DNA of 64,000 nt from Idiomarinaceae bacterium HL-53 (lineage in GTDB: Bacteria; Pseudomonadota; Gammaproteobacteria; Enterobacterales; Alteromonadaceae). Below, in pieces: positions 25,255 through 33,841 of this stretch. Below the pieces are notes generated by a model, which saw only the letters and a list, made by a program, of their open reading frames with translations, did not search any database and had not been told where the DNA came from. Location of the stretch: assembly GCA_001458075.1 (NCBI GenBank), contig LN899469.1, positions 2,619,501 to 2,683,500 of the forward strand, in the 5' to 3' direction. The position numbers and the translations under genes are program-made. The first letter of the stretch is position 1; the number at the start of each line of letters is the position of its first letter.

Positions 25255-25499
25255 AGTCTATGCAGTTGTCCTATGTGGACTCGGTTAGATAGATTGAAGA
25301 ATTGGATGCCTTGCTAGGGTGCCACTTGTTGTTACGCACTATTAGTACAGGCATAGCTTTCATTCTGGCTGCCTTACAGACTTTCCCTAAGTCATCTAGT
25401 TTATCTAAACCCACTTTTTCACACTCTGGGTGTTAAAATTCTTCACCGTTCAAACTAACCAAGTCCTTTTAAGCCCCTCAGAAGTCAAGTCAACAAATT

Positions 25500-25577
25500 T
25501 GACATCTTTTAGTGTCATTATTGTAAACTTGTATCCTGCCAAAATTAAGTCTACACTTATGACATGTTTAAGTGTCA
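25500..25577 (+). promoter_or_regulatory. Paired operators upstream of mosA
   Basis: Two 18-bp palindromes, TGACATCTTTTAGTGTCA (25500-25517) and TGACATGTTTAAGTGTCA (25560-25577), are spaced 60 bp apart start to start, just before the mosA GTG at 25601. AbiEi-type antitoxins repress their own promoters by binding inverted repeats, so these are the probable MosA sites (inference from family). Confidence 0.7.
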
Positions 25578-25600
25578 TCCTTGCTAACTAGAGGCGTATT

Positions 25601-26137
25601 GTGAAAAAGGCTGAGGCAATTAAAAAGCTCTTAGAATATGACAAGCGTGGTCGCTGTGTTTTTACTAATTCAGATCTGGCGAAAATCTTTCATCAAGATA
25701 ATGAACGAGCATTGCGTGCGGGAATTAAACGTTTGCAAGATGATGGCTTACTCACCCGAATCATTAATGGTGTGTACTTATACAATTTAGCGCAGTCGAA
25801 AGGCAGCGACACGTTGGAGCAAATTGCTAAAACCATTCGACGTGGAGAATATAACTACATTAGCCTAGAGTCTGCACTTTCTGATTTTGGAGTTATTTCG
25901 CAAATTCCAGTAGATCGCTTAACTGTTATGACAACGGGACGTTCCGGTGAATTCAAAACACCTTTGGGTACAATTGAATTTACGCATACGAAACGAGAAC
26001 CAATCGATATTATAGAAAATACCAGTTTAGTCGGCAGACCACTTAGGTTAGCAACGAAACAAACTGCATACAGAGACTTAAAACGAGTTGGCCGAAATAC
26101 ACATTTAGTAAGCAAGGATGGGCTATATGAAAATTGA
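25601..26137 (+). CDS. mosA: MosA antitoxin, AbiEi family
   Basis: A 178-residue protein starting at GTG, with AGAGG six bases upstream. The N-terminal winged-helix (VFTNSDLAKIFHQDNERALRAGIKRLQDDGLLTRI) binds DNA; the C-terminal AbiEi domain (YISLESALSDFGVISQIP ... GTIEFTHTK) follows. In SXT, MosAT is a maintenance toxin-antitoxin pair that is induced when the element is excised, reducing loss (established for SXT). It is encoded opposite to the tra genes, between dsbC and traA, the known cargo position. It overlaps mosT. Confidence 0.9.
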   Translation: MKKAEAIKKLLEYDKRGRCVFTNSDLAKIFHQDNERALRAGIKRLQDDGLLTRIINGVYLYNLAQSKGSDTLEQIAKTIRRGEYNYISLESALSDFGVISQIPVDRLTVMTTGRSGEFKTPLGTIEFTHTKREPIDIIENTSLVGRPLRLATKQTAYRDLKRVGRNTHLVSKDGLYEN

Positions 26138-27047
26138 TCAAGAAAATTTCGCGCTATTGGTGAATAAAGCAATGCAGGTTGAAAATGTATCTCATATGCG
26201 TTCAGTGATAGAGAAAGAGCTCTTACACTACGATATTTTATTTGCGCTAGAGAAAGGTGGATTTCTAGACAAACTAACTTTTCAAGGTGGCACGTCGTTA
26301 CGACTTTGTTATGGAGGCAATCGTTTCAGCGAAGATCTGGATTTTGCTGGCGGGAAGGATTTCAGCTCAGCAATGTTGGCAGACATGAAACATTGTATAG
26401 AAAAGTACATTGGCGAACGATACGGGCTTGAAGTGACAGTAAAAGAACCAAAGGATCTAAAGCAAGATCCTAAATATTCTGAATTGAGCATTGATAAGTG
26501 GCAAATAGCGGTAGTGACTTCTCCTGAGAGAAAAGATCTGCCAAAACAAAAAATCAAAGTAGAAGTGGCAAACATTCCAGCCTATACAAGAGAGCCGCAA
26601 CCTCTTCAAATAAACTATGATTTTTTGCCTGATGGATACAGTGATACGCTAATTCTGACAGAAAGCTTGGATGAAGTCATGGCGGATAAAATCATTTCTT
26701 TGCCTGCCACTACAAGGTATGTCCGCCACCGAGATATATGGGATTTAGCTTGGTTACAGCAACAAGGCGCGACACTCAATATGGACTTGGTTAAAAACAA
26801 GGTGTCAGATTATAAACTTGAGCACTTCAACAAAATGTTGGAAAACTTTCTCGAACGACTTCCTGATATTGTGTCTAGTGAAGCGTTCATTGCAGAAATG
26901 AAACGTTTCTTACCAACAGATGTATTTGATAGAACCCTAGCTCAGGATAAGTTTCAAGTTTACCTGCAAAATACTTTGGCGAAACTATTTAAAACTGTGA
27001 GTAACGAATTTCTAGGCAACGTTACTAATAATGAGTTTAGAATGTAA
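26127..27047 (+). CDS. mosT: MosT toxin, AbiEii nucleotidyltransferase
   Basis: The ATG at 26127 (MKIDQENFALLVNK) follows a GGATGGG-like site and overlaps mosA by 11 bases; 306 residues. The nucleotidyltransferase motif is visible: LTFQGGTSLRLCYGGNRFSEDLDFAGG (GGTSL and DxD), plus LDEVMADKIISLP and YVRHRDIWDLAWL. AbiEii-type toxins modify cellular targets such as tRNAs by nucleotide transfer; MosA counteracts. A bidirectional terminator follows, facing traA. Confidence 0.9.
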   Translation: MKIDQENFALLVNKAMQVENVSHMRSVIEKELLHYDILFALEKGGFLDKLTFQGGTSLRLCYGGNRFSEDLDFAGGKDFSSAMLADMKHCIEKYIGERYGLEVTVKEPKDLKQDPKYSELSIDKWQIAVVTSPERKDLPKQKIKVEVANIPAYTREPQPLQINYDFLPDGYSDTLILTESLDEVMADKIISLPATTRYVRHRDIWDLAWLQQQGATLNMDLVKNKVSDYKLEHFNKMLENFLERLPDIVSSEAFIAEMKRFLPTDVFDRTLAQDKFQVYLQNTLAKLFKTVSNEFLGNVTNNEFRM

Positions 27048-27051
27048 AAAA

Positions 27052-27085
27052 TTGGGTCCACAAAGCAGTGACTTTGTAGACCCAA
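27052..27085. terminator. Bidirectional terminator between mosT and traA
   Basis: TTGGGTC.ACAAAG / CTTTGT.GACCCAA form a 13-bp stem with one mismatch between the convergent genes. The plus side continues ACCTTTT and the minus side TTTTTT, so it can serve both directions. Confidence 0.75.
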
Positions 27086-27112
27086 ACCTTTTAAAGGTCT
27101 CTATACAGTTTA

Positions 27113-27499
27113 TCAGGTGCCCAGTAACACGGCGCTGATTGCTGGAACGGTTGTGCCAATGACTTCTTGAGCGCTGGCAACAACAGGTAAGGTTGCAGAC
27201 ATAACACTTTCAACGACGGTTGGCGTATTGTAGAGACCCATACCGCCACCAATGCCCAAGGCAAAAGCCATCAAGCTTTGGCGAGCGATACCGCCCACAA
27301 TACCCACCAGAACCATGGCTCCCGCTACGATCCGTCCCAAAGTACCTTGGGTCCAATCTTTTAGGGTATCCCACACATCAGTGAAAGCATCACCACCGGT
27401 GCCCGCAAATGAGGGCTCCGAAATCATTAACGCCATCAAACCAAGCGCACCAATGGTCATTAGGCGCTGAGTTTGAATGGTGCGAACTGCATTTGTCAT
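27113..27499 (-). CDS. traA: TraA pilin precursor
   Basis: A 128-residue protein with a long leader (about 32 residues ending PSFAG) and two hydrophobic segments (TLGRIVAGAMVLVGIVGGIARQ and LMAFALGIGGGMGLYN), the TraA/TrhA conjugative pilin layout. The mature pilin inserts in the inner membrane and is assembled into the pilus by TraC. The gene overlaps the traV stop by four bases (ATGA). It ends the traLEKBVA operon, followed by a terminator. Confidence 0.88.
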   Translation of the reverse strand: MTNAVRTIQTQRLMTIGALGLMALMISEPSFAGTGGDAFTDVWDTLKDWTQGTLGRIVAGAMVLVGIVGGIARQSLMAFALGIGGGMGLYNTPTVVESVMSATLPVVASAQEVIGTTVPAISAVLLGT

Positions 27500-28068
27500 T
27501 CGTTAGTTTCTCCATAGATACTCAAGTTATCGCGCTTACCATCAGCTCCCGCTGAGGCTGAATCGCTTTGAGTCTGAAGTGGACGTAGCACTGGCGAAAC
27601 CGTTCGAGGTGCTGACACCCCAATATCCCACCGGCGCGGTTCAATTTCGGTAAACACGTAGCTGGATAAATTCAGATCCCCACGGTCATCCTCCCAAGGC
27701 GCAATCCAAATCCGCATTACCCTTGAAGGAATGCGAATAGGTGCAGATTGCTGCGTCTCGGGTAATGCTGGATGGCTCAGCAGTCCTGTCTCTAAATCAG
27801 ATTGTGAATACCCAGAGGGAGAACCAATTCGAGTCGCCACAGCATCAATCGTCTTGGGTGCAGCGCCATTACTGGTAAGCTCATAGACTTCACGAGCGGA
27901 TAAACAGCGCACACCGTCAGGCATACCTGGGCATCCATATTCACTACTCCCAAGACCCAATGAACTACAGCCAGACAATAAGGTTGAGCCGACTGCCAAT
28001 AAAAGTAATCCAGCTTTAGACCACTGTTTTGACTGGTGCTTTGGGTTGTTCTGCATTGATGTCGTCAT
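27496..28068 (-). CDS. traV: TraV outer-membrane lipoprotein
   Basis: The ATG at 28068 is preferred, with AGAGGAG eight bases upstream; it gives 190 residues, while a longer frame to 28146 would put ~26 extra residues before the signal peptide. The lipoprotein signal peptide ends at lipobox LLSGC (KAGLLLLAVGSTLLSGCSS). Mature TraV has CPGMPDGVRCLSAREVYEL. TraV anchors the TraK/TraB core complex in the outer membrane, the VirB7 role. Confidence 0.88.
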   Translation of the reverse strand: MTTSMQNNPKHQSKQWSKAGLLLLAVGSTLLSGCSSLGLGSSEYGCPGMPDGVRCLSAREVYELTSNGAAPKTIDAVATRIGSPSGYSQSDLETGLLSHPALPETQQSAPIRIPSRVMRIWIAPWEDDRGDLNLSSYVFTEIEPRRWDIGVSAPRTVSPVLRPLQTQSDSASAGADGKRDNLSIYGETNE

Positions 28069-28142
28069 GGTTAACTCTCCTCTGGATACACATCTTATTG
28101 TCTGAAACGGACTTCGATCGGTTAGCAACATGCAGGATTTTT

Positions 28143-29432
28143 TCATCTTCTTGCACCTACCCCTTGTGAAGTGGCCAATGACAACGAGGCCCCACGAGTG
28201 ACGATGACTTCAATTTTCCTTGCAGCGTCTACCTCTATGACTGGGAACATATTTTCAGCCATGTCCAAATAGAACTTGGCCACTCGATCCAATGCTTTAC
28301 CTGTGCCTTTAATCGCAGCGCCTTGTAATGCTTCTTGGCTCATGACTTGCTGGTACAGCTGAGTATCACCGGCATTACCCGTCTGAATCGTTGGTACAGG
28401 ATTCACATCAAATGCGCCAGCCAAGCCCTGAAGGAATCCGGCCATCATCGATTTGGCCACCAGCTGGCCTTGTTTCGACACTAATCGGCCACGAATACCG
28501 GCTTTGCCGTCTTCACCCACGGCATAAGAATCCAGTCGCGTTTCAATGACGCCACCATCTTCTCTCACACATGAAATGGTCTCGCCTCGCAAATAAGCAC
28601 GCTCAGAGCTCAAATCACCGTAACCTGCGGCGATCAAGAAACACTCTTTGATATCCGCTCTAAATCGGTTGGGTAAAATGGCTTCCTTTTGAATCCTCAG
28701 CAATGCAGGAAAAGGTTCACGTCTTGCAGACTCGTGAGTAGGTGCATCCAAACCTGTGATCAAAGTACCTGAGATGATGCTGCCCGCCGGTAAATACAAA
28801 GGCGGCGCTTCTTGCACAACAACTTCTGGTTCAGCAATCACTTCAGACTCAATCATACGAATCGTGATTGGCGGCAATGGAACATCTCGTGCTCGTGTAC
28901 CTTGGCCATTGGCTGGCTGCTGATAGAGCGGATCAGGCAGCGGCGCATTGGCAAAATAGTCGTCTGGGTTAGACGGCAGTGGCTTTTCTTCTTTAGGTAA
29001 TTCCATGGCAGATAAAGGCACTTCAAACCGGCTATTTGTGCCTTCAGCTACTGAATCACCTCCAGCGCGAACATCATCAAGCTCCGCTCGAAGGCGAGCC
29101 AACTCCGCATTAACCTCACTTGGTATTGAAGGCGAACCTGGGCTTAGCCGTCCTGAATCGACGTCACGACGCAAGCGCTCAACTTCACGACGTAACTGTT
29201 CATTGCGCTCACTGAGTAGTTTTACGTTCGCAGCCAAACTATCGACCCCAACATCACGAGTATTGGTATCCGTAAGAATGTGCCGGATCGTTTCCTGTCG
29301 GTTCCGACTGCTTGAGCCATCGTCAGGATTAGGTGAAAACACCATCACCATAAGAATGAGACCACCAGCAATACCAGCAACCGATAGGCCACGCTTCATG
29401 TTCGGGCTCATTTGTTCCCATTGTGCTTTCAT
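28143..29432 (-). CDS. traB: TraB, VirB10-type core protein
   Basis: A 429-residue protein with an N-terminal membrane anchor (LSVAGIAGGLILMVMVF), a coiled coil (~residues 55-90, LLSERNEQLRREVERLRRDV), a proline-rich periplasmic stretch, and a C-terminal VirB10-like beta-barrel (PAGSIISGTLITGLDAPT). It bridges inner and outer membranes in the conjugation channel. The start has GGAGG ten bases upstream, and it follows traK with only a two-base gap. Confidence 0.92.
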   Translation of the reverse strand: MKAQWEQMSPNMKRGLSVAGIAGGLILMVMVFSPNPDDGSSSRNRQETIRHILTDTNTRDVGVDSLAANVKLLSERNEQLRREVERLRRDVDSGRLSPGSPSIPSEVNAELARLRAELDDVRAGGDSVAEGTNSRFEVPLSAMELPKEEKPLPSNPDDYFANAPLPDPLYQQPANGQGTRARDVPLPPITIRMIESEVIAEPEVVVQEAPPLYLPAGSIISGTLITGLDAPTHESARREPFPALLRIQKEAILPNRFRADIKECFLIAAGYGDLSSERAYLRGETISCVREDGGVIETRLDSYAVGEDGKAGIRGRLVSKQGQLVAKSMMAGFLQGLAGAFDVNPVPTIQTGNAGDTQLYQQVMSQEALQGAAIKGTGKALDRVAKFYLDMAENMFPVIEVDAARKIEVIVTRGASLSLATSQGVGARR

Positions 29433-29434
29433 CG

Positions 29435-30331
29435 TTATTCACCTCCCACAAGAAGCGAAGGTCGCTGACTTTCCACCGCTTCTTCACGATGATTGCGAAC
29501 AACCACATACAACTCAGTCTTTTCACCCGGCAACAAGATATTGCGAGGCCAGTAGGCGCTTGCCACTATATCTGGTGCATGACAGGCTATTTCACTGGCT
29601 TCTATCGGCTCATCGGCAAAGCTTTCAACCAGTCCTACATAGACGGTGAAGTAATGCCCTGTCACAATTTGCCCCTGCTTAAAACCAAACTTTAAACCTG
29701 GCTGAAAACATTTCGGGCTTGTGTCAGTTTGGCCAGCTAAACGGATGTCATAGCCTTGTGGTAACTCATTTAGTGCAAGGCGTCTGAGTAAATCACGTAA
29801 GCTATCGACGTATGGCTGAGCCGTTTCCCAAGTGGCGGCTTTTCGGTTCACGACGCCCTTAATAGGCCACTGCTGACCATCAATAGCTAAGGTGATTTCA
29901 CGCGGTGGAATACGACGAGGTACTAAGGTGACAGATAATGCGGGCGCTTCCTGACCAGGCGGAGTGATGTAAAGTGAAACCGGTGATTCTTTGTCCGTGG
30001 CCACATATACAACATTCCCCTTGATTTGCGTCTGAGCATCACTGGTTGTTCTCACCTGAGGCGATTCAAACGGCGTCACAATCCGATTCAGATGACCAAG
30101 TGCTACAGGGATCAGTTCATTAACCCCCGGTGTCATCAGTAGCGTTGTTGGCGCATCCGCTGCAACCGTATTGCTTTGAACCGGTTGATTTACAGTAGCA
30201 GACTGCTTCATCACACTGGCTGGCACAATCGGCAATTCCACGTCTGCATACGACGCTTGAGATAACAGGACGCCACTCAAGCTCATTGCGATTAAGCTTG
30301 GCGTCATCCATCGACTAATTTTGGTTCGCAT
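29435..30331 (-). CDS. traK: TraK, VirB9-type secretin-like core protein
   Basis: About 298 residues with a signal peptide (LIAMSLSGVLLSQASYA) and a TraK domain (VNELIPVALGHLNRIVTPF ... KGNVVYVATDKESPVSLYITP). It forms the outer-membrane ring with TraV and TraB. The gene overlaps traE and begins at ATG-ATG behind CGGAGG; the second ATG is better spaced. Confidence 0.9.
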   Translation of the reverse strand: MRTKISRWMTPSLIAMSLSGVLLSQASYADVELPIVPASVMKQSATVNQPVQSNTVAADAPTTLLMTPGVNELIPVALGHLNRIVTPFESPQVRTTSDAQTQIKGNVVYVATDKESPVSLYITPPGQEAPALSVTLVPRRIPPREITLAIDGQQWPIKGVVNRKAATWETAQPYVDSLRDLLRRLALNELPQGYDIRLAGQTDTSPKCFQPGLKFGFKQGQIVTGHYFTVYVGLVESFADEPIEASEIACHAPDIVASAYWPRNILLPGEKTELYVVVRNHREEAVESQRPSLLVGGE

Positions 30332-30941
30332 CATTCACCCTCCGGTTTTGCTCTTGGGTCAACTTTTCACGAACTCGCTTCGTTCTAGCTTGCCCCTCAT
30401 ACGTATCCACCCAGCTAAGTTTTGGACGGTATTGCTCAATATCGATGTCAAACTCATAGGTGCGAGTTTGGCGCTGTTCATCTCCAGATGGTCCAGAGAC
30501 CAAGGAATAACCGGTCACAAAGACATGGCCGGTTTCATACTCATACTCCACTTGTCTGGGTTGGAATTTGAGCGTGACCCGGTCTTCACGGATTTGTCTT
30601 GCCTGAATCTCCAGTGCATCGACCACTTGCTGGTACACCGCCGGAGAAAGCAGCGGCTCAATAGCAACCCGGATAAAAGACACATTGCCCGGCGTCACGT
30701 TGCCCATAAGCTCAGCTAGGTAGAGCCCCCAGGATTCCAGGTAAGGCTGACTGGCTTGGTTTCGTGACACTTCAGCCGTTTCAGACAAGGTTGGCGGTTG
30801 AATAGCTACCACGGTATTGCGAGAAAGTGCTGCTACCGCAAGCAGTAAATTAGATAGCACCAGCACCGCTATCAAGAACCGTTGCCATCGGTTCTCTAAT
30901 TGCGTGCCTTGCCATGATTTTAAAAACACGTCGAACTTCAC
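30315..30941 (-). CDS. traE: TraE, VirB5/8-like inner-membrane core protein
   Basis: A 208-residue protein beginning at GTG, whose GTGA overlaps the traL stop. An N-terminal helix (LIAVLVLSNLLLAVAAL) anchors a periplasmic domain (ESWGLYLAELMGNVTPGNVSFIRVAIEPLLSP), the TraE family pattern. It is needed for pilus assembly. CAGGAG lies ten bases before the GTG. Confidence 0.9.
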   Translation of the reverse strand: MKFDVFLKSWQGTQLENRWQRFLIAVLVLSNLLLAVAALSRNTVVAIQPPTLSETAEVSRNQASQPYLESWGLYLAELMGNVTPGNVSFIRVAIEPLLSPAVYQQVVDALEIQARQIREDRVTLKFQPRQVEYEYETGHVFVTGYSLVSGPSGDEQRQTRTYEFDIDIEQYRPKLSWVDTYEGQARTKRVREKLTQEQNRRVNDANQN

Positions 30942-31219
30942 GGCAGATAGCTCCTGATAAATGGGTTTGGGATCGTCTTGGCCTTGGTTGGCAATAGTCC
31001 GGCCCAGTAGATGGCGTGAAGAATAAAACCATCTGGGCGACCATCACGAAAACGCCGATAGAGCTTGGTTGTTACCAACCCCAACAGGCATAAAACCAAG
31101 GCATTACCGGTAAAAATGCCGATCACTAGCCCCAACAGAATGGGAGCCATCTCATCGGCACTCCAAAGCAGGAAGTGCGGCGGGTCATCGATATAGGATG
31201 GAATATTTACAGGTTCCAT
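30938..31219 (-). CDS. traL: TraL, small T4SS membrane protein
   Basis: The ATG at 31219 (MEPVNIPSYIDDPPHFLLWSADE) has GAGGAG six bases upstream; 93 residues. The two hydrophobic helices (MAPILLGLVIGIFTGNALVLCLLGLV and a C-terminal segment) and the N-terminal IPSYIDDPP pattern are typical TraL (VirB3-like). It is the first gene of the traLEKBVA operon and carries an SD-sequestering leader. Confidence 0.9.
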   Translation of the reverse strand: MEPVNIPSYIDDPPHFLLWSADEMAPILLGLVIGIFTGNALVLCLLGLVTTKLYRRFRDGRPDGFILHAIYWAGLLPTKAKTIPNPFIRSYLP

Positions 31220-31222
31220 AGT

Positions 31223-31250
31223 CACTCCTCGTTGTTTGAATTGAGAAGTG
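31223..31250 (-). promoter_or_regulatory. SD-sequestering hairpin in the traL leader
   Basis: Minus strand CACTTCTC pairs with GAGGAGTG (8 bp, one G:U) across a 12-nt loop; the GAGGAG arm is the traL Shine-Dalgarno sequence. The segment 31251-31452 upstream holds the traL promoter and, in the other direction, the higA promoter; I see no gene in it. Confidence 0.55.
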
Positions 31251-31452
31251 AAGGATGCCTCGGGATTGGCAGATTCAGTGGTCAGCTAGATGCCGAATTC
31301 TTGAAGGTTTTGAAGTGGCTTTGCAATTCTGCTCTTACAATCAGATTGATATCGCAACCTTAAGGGTTACAATTAGTTCACAGCAATTGGCACGTTACAT
31401 TCAGATTCAATGAACGAGATGCTGAAATTGTTAACTACGAGGATTATCACTA

Positions 31453-31743
31453 ATGACTATGCATAATCCAGCTCACCCTGGTGAGATATTAAAAAAGTTG
31501 ATCATCGAGCCGTTTGAGTTGACGATTACCGATGTTGCAGAACACTTAAATGTAAGCCGTAAAACCCTATCCAATGTATTGAACGGACGAGGTGCAATAA
31601 CTCCGGAAATGGCCGTGCGCTTGGAGTTGGCTTTTGCTAAGCCCTCTGCTGACCACTGGTTGCGCCTGCAAAATGCTTATGATTTATCAGCTCTCAGAAA
31701 TCAAAAGACTACGCTGAAAGTCCAATCTCATGAACTAGCTTAG
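31453..31743 (+). CDS. higA: HigA/VapI-type antitoxin without an adjacent toxin
   Basis: A 96-residue HTH protein: [57 protein letters not shown], the HigA family signature. HigA normally lies right after a HigB RelE-type toxin, but the 230 bases upstream code for no such protein, and downstream there is only a truncated antitoxin-like frame. It may be an orphan regulator or a decoy antitoxin protecting against related toxins (inference). It sits in the cargo site between traL and the DUF4400 gene. Confidence 0.85.
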   Translation: MTMHNPAHPGEILKKLIIEPFELTITDVAEHLNVSRKTLSNVLNGRGAITPEMAVRLELAFAKPSADHWLRLQNAYDLSALRNQKTTLKVQSHELA

Positions 31744-31754
31744 GGGTAAAATTG

Positions 31755-31886
31755 ATGTCTCTAAAAACATTGAAAGAAAAAGCACTTAAAAATCCTAGTG
31801 TTGCACGTGAATATCATAAACTAAGTCGAGAATTTGCACACATCGAACGGAAAATCACACGCAAAAACGCTCGAACACACACCTGA
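31755..31886 (+). pseudogene. Truncated XRE-antitoxin-like remnant
   Basis: A 43-residue frame MSLKTLKEKALKNPSVAREY... follows HigA by 11 bases. It resembles the N-terminal helices that precede the HTH of many XRE/HigA-type antitoxins (KALKNPEVKAEYDKL-type), but stops before any HTH, and the following bases continue an eroded relative in other frames. I read it as a decayed second antitoxin, though a functional micro-protein cannot be excluded. Confidence 0.45.
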
Positions 31887-31945
31887 AGCAGCTAGTTTAA
31901 AATTGTCTCTGGTTCTATCGGAGCACACCATCAATGTGCGTTTTT

Positions 31946-33052
31946 TTAACTCAAGTGCGCCAGCTTATACCGAGTACTCCTGCCCCCAGCATCACTTTTT
32001 ACCAAGCAACCAAGCTCGACCAACGCCGCTAAATGACGAGAAGCGGTTGGCTTACTCACTTTCGCCACTTTATGATATTGCGACGTATTAATGCCTTGGT
32101 CAAAATCCCCATCAAGCATTCGATTGAGCACTTTTACTTGCTCCGAGGACAGTCGAGTTTGATCGACATTTCGCCAGAAGTTTGTTTTAAAAACCGTTTG
32201 GTCGATTTCTTCGAGCACATTGGTGAATGTTTCACCTAAGGTGTTTAAAAACCACATAAGCCAAGCAGTAATATCAAGTTCACCTTTCTGGGATTGCTCT
32301 AATATTTCGTAGTAGCTTTTGCGGTTGGCTAGAATCGCCACTGACATTGCATAGAAACGGACAGATTGGCGCTCAGCCTGGGCAAGCGCCAAATCAGTGA
32401 GTAAGCGGGTGATCCTGCCATTGCCGTCATCTAAAGGATGGAGCGTCACAAACCAAAGATGTGTTATCGCCGCTCTAAGCAATGGATCTAAAGCTGGGTC
32501 CTCACGAGAGTCATTAAACCAGCGAATAAACACGTCTAGTTCGGACTCAAGCACATCTCGGCTCGGCGCTTCAAAATGCACCGTGGGTTTATCAATCCTA
32601 CCCGACACTACCTGCATAGGCTCTTCGCCGCGTAACTGTCCTCCTATAACGGGATTGAACAAGGTGTAGCCCTCAGGAAACAGTCGTTTATGCCATTGTA
32701 ATATTCTCTCAAGTGAGAGCGGCGAGTCTAAATTATCTACCGCATCTAGCATTATTTCTGCAAGGCCATCAGTGCGTTCAGTGGTTGGAAATGGTTTTTC
32801 TTCAGAAAGACCAAGTTTATTAGCCAACGACGAGCGAACAGAAAAAGCGTTGAGCTTCTCACCTTCAATGGCACTCGAATGAATAATGTTCGCCAATAGC
32901 GTGTCTAACATACTTTGTTTTTGGTCTTTAGGTTGGCTCGACATCTTGCCCAACAACATTCCTTGGTGAAAGCGAATGTCTCGTAACTTGGGGTCAATAA
33001 CCTTTTCATCCCAGATAAAGTTTGGCCAGTCAGCTTGTTGCCAGATCCACAT
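31946..33052 (-). CDS. Fic-family AMPylase with C-terminal winged helix
   Basis: The start at 33052 (MWIWQQADWPNFIWD) is typical for the family and follows AAAGG; 368 residues. The order is Fic_N domain (~1-110) with inhibitory-helix-like SSAIEGEKLN near residue 56, Fic core with HPLDDGNGRITR near residue 203 (His, Asn, Arg present; Leu replaces the usual Phe), and a C-terminal winged helix (YHKVAKVSKPTASRHLAALVELGCL). Fic enzymes AMPylate protein targets. The wHTH suggests self-regulation through the palindrome just upstream of the gene. Confidence 0.85.
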   Translation of the reverse strand: MWIWQQADWPNFIWDEKVIDPKLRDIRFHQGMLLGKMSSQPKDQKQSMLDTLLANIIHSSAIEGEKLNAFSVRSSLANKLGLSEEKPFPTTERTDGLAEIMLDAVDNLDSPLSLERILQWHKRLFPEGYTLFNPVIGGQLRGEEPMQVVSGRIDKPTVHFEAPSRDVLESELDVFIRWFNDSREDPALDPLLRAAITHLWFVTLHPLDDGNGRITRLLTDLALAQAERQSVRFYAMSVAILANRKSYYEILEQSQKGELDITAWLMWFLNTLGETFTNVLEEIDQTVFKTNFWRNVDQTRLSSEQVKVLNRMLDGDFDQGINTSQYHKVAKVSKPTASRHLAALVELGCLVKSDAGGRSTRYKLAHLS

Positions 33053-33082
33053 CTTGTCGCCTTTTGATTTAAATAATAGCAT

Positions 33083-33107
33083 ATTCAAATCATAGCATGA
33101 TTTGAAT
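33083..33107 (-). promoter_or_regulatory. Perfect 11-bp inverted repeat upstream of the Fic gene
   Basis: ATTCAAATCAT-AGC-ATGATTTGAAT lies about 30 bases upstream of the Fic start codon, overlapping the likely promoter or early leader. It is the obvious operator candidate for the protein's own winged helix. Confidence 0.6.
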
Positions 33108-33205
33108 GAAGCTCACAATCACATCTAATGATGATGTGAAAAACGCGAATATTCATATCATCTTTCGATGTTATCATCCTGTCTTAGTAGACATTAACCT
33201 AGGCC

Positions 33206-33841
33206 TCATATCTTCTTCTGCAAGTGGCTTAACGCCAACCCCGCCATCAACGCCAAGCCGATGATCATCGACGGTAGCACCACAGGTGGAATAGCCAGCG
33301 GAGCAAACAATCCCATAAACAGCAAGATGACGCCTGAGCCCAGGATAATCATGCTGTAGCGGTGAATGATAGGGCTCGAAAAATCAAAGGTTGTCTTCTT
33401 AATCTTCCAGGTCATCAAGCCGTCCCACAGCGCCGGTAACATGAGAATAAGCGCAAAGGGCAACCAGACCATCAGCAAAGCAAATCGAGTGACCACCTGG
33501 TACAACACATCAAAAAATGCCTGAATACGGTCTTCTACCCAGACAAACCAAAAGCCTCCCATGTTCTCCATCCCTTTAGAACGAAGTCGCTGTTCTTCAG
33601 TGGGGATTAGAAAATCACGTACAGATTGCTCCATCTGCGTATCCACAACCCATGATTGATACCAGCCATGGCTAGTTTGACCAATCCAATAGCTTGTTTG
33701 AGCGCCCAATTGATTTTGGATCATCTGCTTCTCTTTACTGATGACCCGGCCAGTCCAATCACCGGGCACTAACACGCCAATGGCAATAATCTCCAGCATC
33801 AGTGCCAGACACAGTAGCCAAACCGACTTATGCTTGCTCAT
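33206..33841 (-). CDS. DUF4400 / TIGR03747-type ICE membrane protein (s043-like)
   Basis: The start MSKHKSVWLLCLALMLEIIAIG at 33841 is preferred, with AGAGG eight bases upstream. The 211-residue protein has an N-terminal membrane helix, a periplasmic segment (QTSYWIGQTSHGWYQSWVVDTQ) and three C-terminal helices (ALLMVWLPFALILMLPAL, YSMIILGSGVILLFMGLF, VVLPSMIIGLALMAGLAL). This is the conserved membrane protein found beside traD in SXT-type elements, thought to contribute to transfer, without known activity. Its start overlaps the preceding gene. Confidence 0.8.
   Translation of the reverse strand: MSKHKSVWLLCLALMLEIIAIGVLVPGDWTGRVISKEKQMIQNQLGAQTSYWIGQTSHGWYQSWVVDTQMEQSVRDFLIPTEEQRLRSKGMENMGGFWFVWVEDRIQAFFDVLYQVVTRFALLMVWLPFALILMLPALWDGLMTWKIKKTTFDFSSPIIHRYSMIILGSGVILLFMGLFAPLAIPPVVLPSMIIGLALMAGLALSHLQKKI

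Noticed and set aside
26118-26126. Longer mosT starting nine bases upstream
   Set aside because: The ATG at 26127 has the better-placed ribosome-binding site.
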